Below are positions 56,760-64,000 of a stretch of DNA of 64,000 nucleotides, piece after piece. This DNA comes from Phalacrocorax aristotelis (lineage: Eukaryota; Chordata; Aves; Suliformes; Phalacrocoracidae): positions 310,001 to 374,000 of the forward strand of contig NC_134298.1 of the NCBI RefSeq assembly GCF_949628215.1, in the 5' to 3' direction. The notes under the pieces were generated by a model, which saw nothing but the letters and a program-made list of their open reading frames with translations, did no database searches and was not told the DNA's origin. Within the stretch, counting starts at the first letter, position 1; the number at the start of each line of letters is the position of its first letter. A program made the translations under genes and the position numbers.

Positions 56760-57842
56760 CCTGGAATTGGCAATGACAAAAAAGAGAATAAAGAGTTTGC
56801 ATAGCAATATGAAACAGATTGGATAATTTCAAAAGCAGATTCAGGAAGTCTCCAGATAACAGACTGAGGTACTTATTGTGGACTTTAAGGTCCCTGACTT
56901 CATCAGGCAGCACTGAAGGACACAAGCAAACCTCAAGGGTATCAGGGATAAATTCTTAATACAAATGCTGGATAGATAAACTAGCTCTTCTAGATCTTCT
57001 GTACCAAACAAGGTTGAACTGGTGAGGGAGAAGATAATCAATGGCAGTGTTGGCTGTAGTGACCGTGAAAGTGGAGCTCAAGATACTCAGGGGAATGAGA
57101 AAGTCAAATAGAAGAGTACAGACCCTAGACTGTATAAGGGTATAAGTAGACTTCAGCTTATTCAGGGAACTGATAGGTGGGAACCCATGGGAAACTGCTG
57201 TTTAGGGCAGTGGAAATTACTGGCTTAAAAAATCTGTAAACATAAGCTTTTTTTTTTTTGTGGACAGTGTCAACAATCTTCTAAGGCACTCAAATCACTC
57301 CACTACCTCCCATTGAATACTAGTACCCTGACAAACTGAACAAATGGCTCTCTTCCCTTTACATAGCCCTCACTCTTCCAAACAACTTCCTTGCCTACAG
57401 CTTGAGAAACAGAGATTAATAAAAAGTCCTGAGACAAGATGGGGATAAGTGCAGGATTCTCCAAAATTCAGAATATTTAACTTAGAAAATAAGCTTGTAT
57501 TTCTAAAGTGAAAGAAAGTCAGGTGTAGGGCTTTGCTTAAATTTAGGAGTAGGAAGCAACTGTAGACTAAAACAGCTGATTGCAGCTAAAATGAGCCTGG
57601 AGAGAACAAATGTTTCTCTGTATAACTCTTTGTAGTACCGAATAGATCCTGCAGGTGCAATTTAGTTGCATAAGCATAAGCACCTAGTTTTGTTTTAGGC
57701 TATCCTAAAGTCTGCATACAGAGCTATTGTTATATATAATAAGGTGGCAAAAATATGATAAACAGAAACTGGCAACTCCAGAGGTTGAAGTTAATAATTT
57801 TTTGATAGGAACTGAAGTTTTCTGGATTGAATAATTTTCTGG
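56760..57842. other. No gene recognised
   Basis: AT-rich DNA upstream of the receptor pseudogene. No repeat identified. Confidence 0.4.
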
Positions 57843-57980
57843 AGGTATTTAAAACTTGTGTAGATGTGGCATTTCAGGGCGTGGTTTAGGAGATATGGTG
57901 GTGTTGGGTTGGGGGTTGGACTTGATGATCCTAGAGGTCTTTTCCAACCTTAATGATTCTATGAATTCTATGATTCTATG
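57843..57980 (+). mobile_element. CR1 LINE 3' end
   Basis: Short 3' end containing GTGGCATTTCAGGG, GGTTGGACTTGATGATCCTA, TTTTCCAACCTTAATGATTC and the tail ATTCTATGAATTCTATGATT. It is closely related to the end of the copy at 29.3-30.3 kb. Confidence 0.92.
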
Positions 57981-58624
57981 GATATGTTTACTTCTCCCTG
58001 TTACACTGTAGTTCACAACACCGAATAACAGGAAAATCCACTGTGGCCAAATTGACCCATAACTGATCAAAGATGCACATACCTTATCACGCATTAGGGC
58101 AAACATATTGGATATATAATGCTGTGTTTCACAATGTGAAAGGTATCACATGCCATTTGAGATACACTAGCATATTCTAGTCCTGCATTTGTCACATCAG
58201 AAGACTATGGCTTCCATAGATACTGTGTTCTATCTTCCAGACCTCTGAGACACTCTAGAATATCACAAATGATATGTAAAATATATGTTTAAACATATGA
58301 ATGATGTTATGAGAGCAAGGTTCAGCTCCAGATGTCTTAAATTTAAGTGTCTAAAATGAAAAGTCAATATACAGATGCACAAGTCGATTGCCTAAAGATG
58401 GGAGTTTGGTGCCATTTGAGATTCTCCATGGTTTCTTCTCTAGCCTTAAGCTGTAACTACAGAAGGTGCTGGATATTTCTTAAGCATTGACTCATATCTG
58501 TTGGCATGTGTGTAATGGTTTCAAATGCTACAGGATATATTAGAGGAGACTAGCTGCTGATGTCTACCCATTGGGCCCTAAATATCTGAACAGCCATTTG
58601 GCATATGATGGGGATTCAATCAGT
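57981..58624. other. No gene recognised
   Basis: AT-rich DNA between CR1 copies. No gene or repeat identified. Confidence 0.45.
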
Positions 58625-59606
58625 GCAATCAGTGGAACACAGTGAAATCCAGTGCCCAGTAACCACTGGTGTTCCTCAAGTCTCAATTCTAGGGCCAGTT
58701 CTGTTCAATATATTTATTGAAGAGCTAGTGCAGGAGTTGAATGTACCATTAGTGAATTTGCTGACCATACTGAACTGGGAGGTGCTGTTAACTCGCTCAA
58801 GGGACAAGAGGCCTTGCAGATGGATAGAGAGAGATCGGAGCATTAGGCACTCATCAATGGCATGAAATTTAACAAGTCTGAGTGCCAGATTTTGCACCTG
58901 GGATGGAGTAACATTAGGCACAGGTTTAAACTGTGAGAGGAGTGGACTGGAAAACAACCCTGGAGAAAGGGATCTGGGAGTGCTGGTTGCCAGCTGTGCG
59001 CCCTGGCAACCAAGAGTGCAAACCACATCCTGGGGTGCATCAAACCCAGTTTAATAAGCCAGTCAAAAAAGGTTATTACCCCACTGTATTGAGCGTTAGT
59101 GCAGCCTCACCTTGAGTACTGTGTGCAGTTCTGACCCCCAAAATTTAAGAAGGATGTGAAGGTCCTTGAATGTGCCCAGAGGAGGGCTACAAAGCTGGTG
59201 AACAGGAGAGAAAGCCTGTCCTATGAGAAGCGGCTAAAGACTCTGCGATTGTCTAGTTTGGAGAAAAGGAGGCTGAGAGGAGACCTCATTGCTTTCTACA
59301 GCTTTGTGATTAGGAGACATGGAGAGGGGGGTACTGATCTGTTCTTCCTGATATCTAGTGACAGAACACGTGGGAATGGTTCAAAGCTGTGTCAGGGGAG
59401 GTTCAGCCTTTACGTTAGGAAGCATTTTTTTACTGAGAGGGTGATGAAACTCTGGAACAAGGTTACTAAAGAGGTGGCCAATGCCCCAAGCCTGTCAGTG
59501 TTTAAGAGGCATTTGGCCAGTGCCCTTAATAACATGCTTTAACTTCTGGTTCAGCCCTGAAGTGGTCTGGCAGCTGGACTAGATGATCATTGTAGGTCTC
59601 TTCCAA
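58625..59606 (+). mobile_element. CR1 LINE fragment
   Basis: It covers the end of the reverse transcriptase (GVPQVSILGPVLFNIFI) through the 3' coding end ([29 protein letters not shown] and SVFKRHLASALNNM). One frame of 128 codons (59156-59542) is still open. 5' truncated, with frameshifts. Confidence 0.92.
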
Positions 59607-59665
59607 CTGAACTATTCTATTCTATTCTATTCTGTTCTGTTCTGTTCTGTTCTGTTCTGTTCTAT
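59607..59665 (+). repeat. Pentanucleotide microsatellite at a CR1 tail
   Basis: TTCTA repeats followed by TTCTG repeats (about eleven units in total), grown from the CR1 terminal repeat. Likely length-variable. Confidence 0.93.
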
Positions 59666-60185
59666 ATGACCATATGTCATTGCCTACTTTAGTAGCTCTG
59701 TAGGCACTGAGTATATCTCCAGGGTGTTATTCAGTTGTCTAAAGAGAGGTTTCTAGGACAATTTTAGATGATCCAAGATAATCCCTTTTGATCTCCAGCT
59801 GCCACTCAAGGAAAATGTGATTTTTCCATTAAGTCCTATGTCATAATTGCCAGTGCTGTGAAGATGTCTTGGAAACTTTAGCCGTCCTTGAAGAGCACTA
59901 AATATTTGATAACTGAACTTAATCCTCACATTACATCTGGCCACATACATGTAAGACAACTAAACTTAGATCCTCAAAACTGAGCTGAACTGTTCCCATA
60001 TACGTGATTATATCTGAGAAGTTTAACTCTATCTATGCCTGCAGCAATGTACTTTTCCAACCTCTCCATGGCCACTGGGTCAATTGTTGCAAAATAGTTC
60101 ACATTTACAGGATTTTGGGCAAATGCCTTTTAGACCAGTGTTGTCCTGTACCCTGTATCCTTGTGTGGCCCTGTACCTGTGTATA
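59666..60185. other. No gene recognised
   Basis: AT-rich sequence with no gene or clear repeat. Confidence 0.45.
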
Positions 60186-60440
60186 GGGTTTACATGGCAA
60201 GGTTTTGGTAGCAGGGGATGTGCAGGGGTGGTTTCTGTGAGAGATTGCCAGAAGCTGTCCCCATGCTGGACAGAGCCAATTCCAGGTCGCTCCAAGACAG
60301 ACCCACGGTGAAGACCATGATGACACAGGTCATGTGTCAGGTAGCCCATGAAGGTCCACAGTGGAGCAGATAACCACTCTGCAGCCTGTGGATGACCCCA
60401 CACTGGAACAGGTAAATGTGCCCTGAAGGAAGCTTTGTAC
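60186..60440 (+). mobile_element. LTR fragment, second ERV family
   Basis: GGTTTACATGGCAAGGTTTT, then GTAGCAGGGGATGTGCAGGG and GCTCCAAGACAGACCC, the 5' part of the LTR family also present inverted at 45900-46560. 3' truncated. Confidence 0.75.
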
Positions 60441-60814
60441 TAGCTTTGTGGGGGGTTTTTTTGATTTTTTTTTTTCTGAAATAGTTGTGAAACATGTGAT
60501 TTCAGGAATTCTCCACAGAGATGAAAATCAGAGGTCTTTATTTCCTTTTCACTGTTCAGACAGAAATCACACTGAAAAATTACAGAACTTTTTCCTCAGC
60601 TTTTTTTACACATTAAATCACTCTTTAATTTAATTTTGGATTAAGCTCAACTGTGTTCATACCTCATGAAAGGAAATGTGGAGAGCTTATATTTGCTTAT
60701 TTTTAATTTCAGCTCTTCCTGAAGGAAAATTTATCCTATTAGCTACAGTGTACAGACAATCACAGATAACAGTAAGTTCATTATATTTCCTGCCACCCAG
60801 CAAAATCTGGTTAT
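60441..60814. other. No gene recognised
   Basis: AT-rich spacer with a T-run near 60450. Nothing identified. Confidence 0.45.
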
Positions 60815-60891
60815 ATTGATTTTACATGGCCAGGTTTTTGTAGCAGAGTAGGGTGGGGGAGCTGCAGGGGTGGCTTTTTGAGAAAAGCCAG
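60815..60891 (+). mobile_element. LTR fragment, second ERV family
   Basis: TTTTACATGGCCAGGTTTTT, GGGGTGGCTTTTTGAGAAAA: another start of the same LTR family, cut off after about 75 bp by the CR1 copy that begins at 60892. Confidence 0.7.
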
Positions 60892-61561
60892 TTCCTGTCA
60901 GCCTGACCTTGGTACCAGAGAAGATTCTGGAGTGGTACATCTTAAGTGAGCTCACTAGGCATGTGCAGGACAACCAGGGGATCAGGCCCAGTCAGCACGG
61001 CTTCATGAGAGGCAGGTCCTGCCTGACCAACCTGATCTCCTTCTATGACCAGGTGACCCACCTACTGGATGAGGGAAAGGCTGTGGATGTTGTCTGCTTG
61101 GGCTTTAGCAAAGCCTTTGACACTGTCTCCCACAGCACCCTCCTAGAGAAGCTGGCAGCTCATGGCTTGGACGGGTGTACTCTTTGCTGGTTAAAACCCT
61201 GACTGGATGGCCGAGCCCAGAGAGTTGTGGTGAACAGAGTTACACCCGGTGGTGGCTGGTCACGAGCGGGGTTCCCCAGGGCTCAGTGTTGGGGCCAGTT
61301 ATGTTTAATATCTTTATCAATGACCTGGAGGAGGGGATCGAGGGCACCCTCAGTAACTTTGCAGACGACACCTAATTGGGCGGGAGCGTTGATCTGCTCG
61401 AGGGAAAGAAGGCTCTACAGAGGGACCTGGCCAGGCTGGATCAATGGGCCGAGGCCAATTGTATGAGGTCTTGCCCTTGGGTCACACCAACCCCAGGCAA
61501 CGCTCCAGGCTGGGGCAGAGTGGCTGGGAAGTGCCCGGTGGCAAAGGCCCTGGGGGGGCTG
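60892..61561 (+). mobile_element. CR1 LINE fragment (reverse transcriptase part)
   Basis: The sequence reads PVSLTLVPEKILEW, then [37 protein letters not shown] and [20 protein letters not shown] in three frames, i.e. the CR1 reverse transcriptase fingers and palm. The catalytic FADDT block is present near 61355. It ends abruptly near 61561 where a second CR1 begins. Confidence 0.92.
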
Positions 61562-63237
61562 GTAATCTCTCTCCTCATCCCTCCTGAGTTGATGGGCCAC
61601 ACGATGGGGACCAGAGGGGTAAAGCCCCTCCAACTGTAAGGGAAGATCAGGTTAAAGACCACCTGAGGAACCTGAATATACACAGGTCTATGGGACCTGA
61701 TGAGATGAATCCCAGAGACATAAGGAAATTGGCTGATGTAGTTGCCAAGCCACTCTCCATAATATCTGAAGTCATGGCAGTCAGGTGAAGTCCCTGGGGA
61801 CTGGATAAAGGGAAACATTGTGCCCATCTTTAAGAAGGGTAGAAAGGAGGACCCAGGGAACTACTGGCCTGTCAGCCTCACCTCTGTTCAGGGGAAGATC
61901 ATGGAACAGATCCTCCTAGAAGCTATGCTAAGGCACATGGAGGACAGGGAGGCGATCCGAGACAGCCAGCATGGCTTCACCAAGGGCAAGTCCTGCCTGA
62001 CCCACCTAGTGGCCTTCCATGATGGAGTGACTGCATCAGTGGACAAGGGAAGAGCTACGGATGTCATCTATCTGGACTTCTGTAAGGCCTCTGACATCAT
62101 CCCCCACAGCATCCTTCTCTCTAAGCTGGGGGGAGGTTTGGATTTGATAGGTGGACTGTTTGGTGGACAAGGAATTAGTCAGACAGTCACATCCAGAGGT
62201 TAGTGGTCAATGGCTCAATGTCTACCACCAGTGACAAGTGCTGTCCCTCAGGGGTCTGTACTGGGACCAGAAGTGTTTAACATTATCACCAATGACTTAA
62301 CGGGATTGTGTCTCAGCAAGTTTGCAGATGACACCAAGCTGAGCGGTGACATGCCAGAAGGACAGGATGTCATCCAAAGAGACCTAGACAAGCTGGAGAG
62401 GTGGGCCTGTGAGAACCTCATGAGTTTCAAAAAGGCCAAGTATAATGTCCTGCACCTGGGTCAGGGAAACCCCCTGGCATCAATACAGGCTGGGGGATGA
62501 AGGGATTGAGAGAAGCCCTGCAGAGAAGGACTTGGGGGTACTGGTGGCTAAAAAGCTGGACGTGAGCCAACAATGTGTGCTTGCAGCCCAGAAAGCCAAC
62601 TGTATCATGGGCTGAATCAAAAGCAGCTTGGCCAGCAGCTCAAGGGAGCTGATTCTGCCCCTTTGCTCTGCTCTGGTCAGACCCCACCTGCAATGCTGCA
62701 TCCAGCTCTGGAGCCCTCAGCACAGGAAGGACATGGACCTGTTGGAGCAGGTCCAGAGGAAGACACAAAAAAGACCGGAGGGCTGGAGCACCTCTCCTAC
62801 GAGGACAGGCTGAGAGAGTTGGCATTGTTCAGCCTGCAGAAGAGAAGGCTGCAGGGAGACCTTGTTGCAGCCTTTCAGTACTTAAAAGGGGACTATAGGA
62901 AAGATGGGGACAACCTCTTTAGTCAGGCCTGTTGTGACAGGACAGGGGTGATGGTTTTAAACTAAAGGAGAGTAGATTTAGACTGGATGTAAGGAAAAAA
63001 TGTTTTACGATGAGGGTGGTGAAACACTGGCACAGGTTGCCCAGAGAGGTTGTGGAGGCCCCATCCCTAGAAACACTCACAGTCAGGTTGGATGGGGGTC
63101 TGAGCAACCAAGCAACCTGATGTATTTGAAGATGTCCCTGCTCACTGCAGGGGGCTTGGACTAGGTGACCTCTGAAGGTCCCTTCCAACCTAAACCATTC
63201 TAAGATTTTATGATTCTATGAATCTATGATTCTATAA
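61562..63237 (+). mobile_element. CR1 LINE, 3' half
   Basis: A second, longer CR1 copy in the same direction. It runs from a region read as NLNIHRSMGPDEMNPRDIRK through the reverse transcriptase ([42 protein letters not shown]) to the 3' end, with CTAGGTGACCTCTGAAGGTC, CTTCCAACCTAAACCATTCT and the tail GATTCTATGAATCTATGATT. It has several frameshifts and stops and cannot encode an active enzyme. This is the most complete CR1 in the window. Confidence 0.94.
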
Positions 63238-63555
63238 AAAGGATATTCCATGCCATATATTGGCATGTTCTGCAATAAATTGGAGGGGAGGGTTTCTTAG
63301 GGGAAGGTACCCATTTTTCAGAGACTGGTTGGGCACTCGTAGGATATTGTGATTGTGTTTGCAACACATTTTGTGTTGCTGTTGTTGTACTTTTTTCTTT
63401 ATCCTTCCTCTTTCCTTCCCTTATTAAACCATTTTTATCTTGACCCACCATTTATCTTGCTCTTTTTCTTCATATTTTCTCCCCTGTCCTGATGTGGGGT
63501 GGAGGGGAGTGAACAAGCAGTGATGTGGTGCTTAGCTGCTGGCCAGGGTCAATGC
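63238..63555 (+). mobile_element. LTR fragment, first ERV family
   Basis: Starts inside U3 (GGATATTCCATGCCATAT), continues through a TTATTAAACCATTTTTATCT region to GGGGAGTGAACAAGCAGTGA, the layout of the LTR at 42608-43211. The first part and the last bases are missing; it abuts the CR1 tail. Confidence 0.75.
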
Positions 63556-63760
63556 CCAGCGGATGTCTAATGCAACTGGAGGCAAATTCTATTACTGCCT
63601 TTAATAAATTTTTAAAAACCACTGTAGTCTGATTAGATTTTTTTTCCCATAAATTTGTCCTTTAGTTTAAATACAGATTTGAGCTTTTAGGTAATCTTGA
63701 TTTTCTTGCCTAGGAAGCTGAGAAAAATTACAATGTTCTCTTATTCTCCAGTACTGTTTC
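63556..63760. other. No gene recognised
   Basis: Short AT-rich spacer. Confidence 0.45.
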
Positions 63761-64000
63761 CTAATGTCCATTGCCAAACACCATGTCACTGGGTACTAGG
63801 GAGAAAAGGCCAGCTCCTTCCTCTTCATGTACCCTTCTAAGGAAGCTGTAGAGAGCAATGAGGTCACCCCTCAGCCTCCTTTTTTCTAAACTAGACAAAC
63901 CCAGAGTCTTCAGCCACTCCTCATAGGACATTCCTTCAATCCCTTTCACCAGCTTTGTTGCCCACCTCTGGACACATTCAAGTACCTTCACATCCTTAAA
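63761..64000 (-). mobile_element. CR1 LINE fragment, runs off the window
   Basis: Reverse-oriented CR1 3' coding part, read on the minus strand as [16 protein letters not shown] and [20 protein letters not shown]. It is the same region as 59156-59400 and continues past the right edge. Confidence 0.92.

Noticed and set aside
1-64000. CRISPR arrays, bacterial operons, rRNA or tRNA genes.
   Set aside because: None seen. The repeats present are eukaryotic minisatellites and retroelements, and the genes are intron-split vertebrate genes.

Overview
This is vertebrate nuclear DNA, almost certainly from a bird. The evidence is split vertebrate genes with GT-AG introns, many CR1 LINE fragments with the avian ATTCTATGA-type tail, avian-type ERV LTRs, and a CCDC81-like HU-domain gene. 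The order or species cannot be fixed from the sequence. All reading is by eye; no alignment was run.

Layout. 1-2.8 kb (minus): three coding exons, with start codon, of an AHCTF1 (ELYS)-like nucleoporin gene that runs off the left edge. About 4 kb upstream on the same strand is a single exon (6992-7255) encoding the first Ig domain of an FGFR3-like receptor. A CpG island at 12.4-13.3 kb is a likely promoter. 16.3-16.85 kb is a GC-rich segment repeated at 34.2 kb and partly at 25.0 kb. 16.85-22.47 kb is a minisatellite of ~21-bp units (trimers of ~63 bp) that reverses orientation near 19.59 kb and carries a solo LTR. 22.5-22.86 kb is a CpG-rich, TATA-containing promoter candidate.

26.06-28.92 kb (minus) holds a CCDC81-like gene. 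Six exons join in perfect phase and a seventh is tentative. A TATA box lies about 50 bp before the start codon and a 54-bp minisatellite sits in an intron. 29.3-30.3 kb is a CR1 copy. 30.3-34.2 kb is AT-rich and apparently non-coding. 34.2-35.3 kb is a second CpG island with a ZNF143/THAP11-like motif and a candidate first exon. 35.5-40.1 kb has no recognised gene.

40.2-43.2 kb is a decayed endogenous retrovirus with a primer-binding site, a damaged integrase and a 3' LTR. 43.3-49 kb is a mosaic of CR1 fragments and minus-strand LTRs. 52.3-53.2 kb is one intact class II olfactory receptor gene, with a decayed receptor on the opposite strand at 56.1-56.8 kb. 57.8-64 kb is mostly CR1 and LTR fragments.

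The genes do not form a pathway. The notable feature is the patchwork: pieces of genes that are unlinked in the human genome (AHCTF1, FGFR3, CCDC81, an olfactory receptor) lie among duplicated promoter segments, an inverted satellite and dense retroelements. This would fit a repeat-rich, duplication-prone region such as a W chromosome, a subtelomere, a germline-restricted chromosome or a microchromosome end. An assembly chimera is not excluded.
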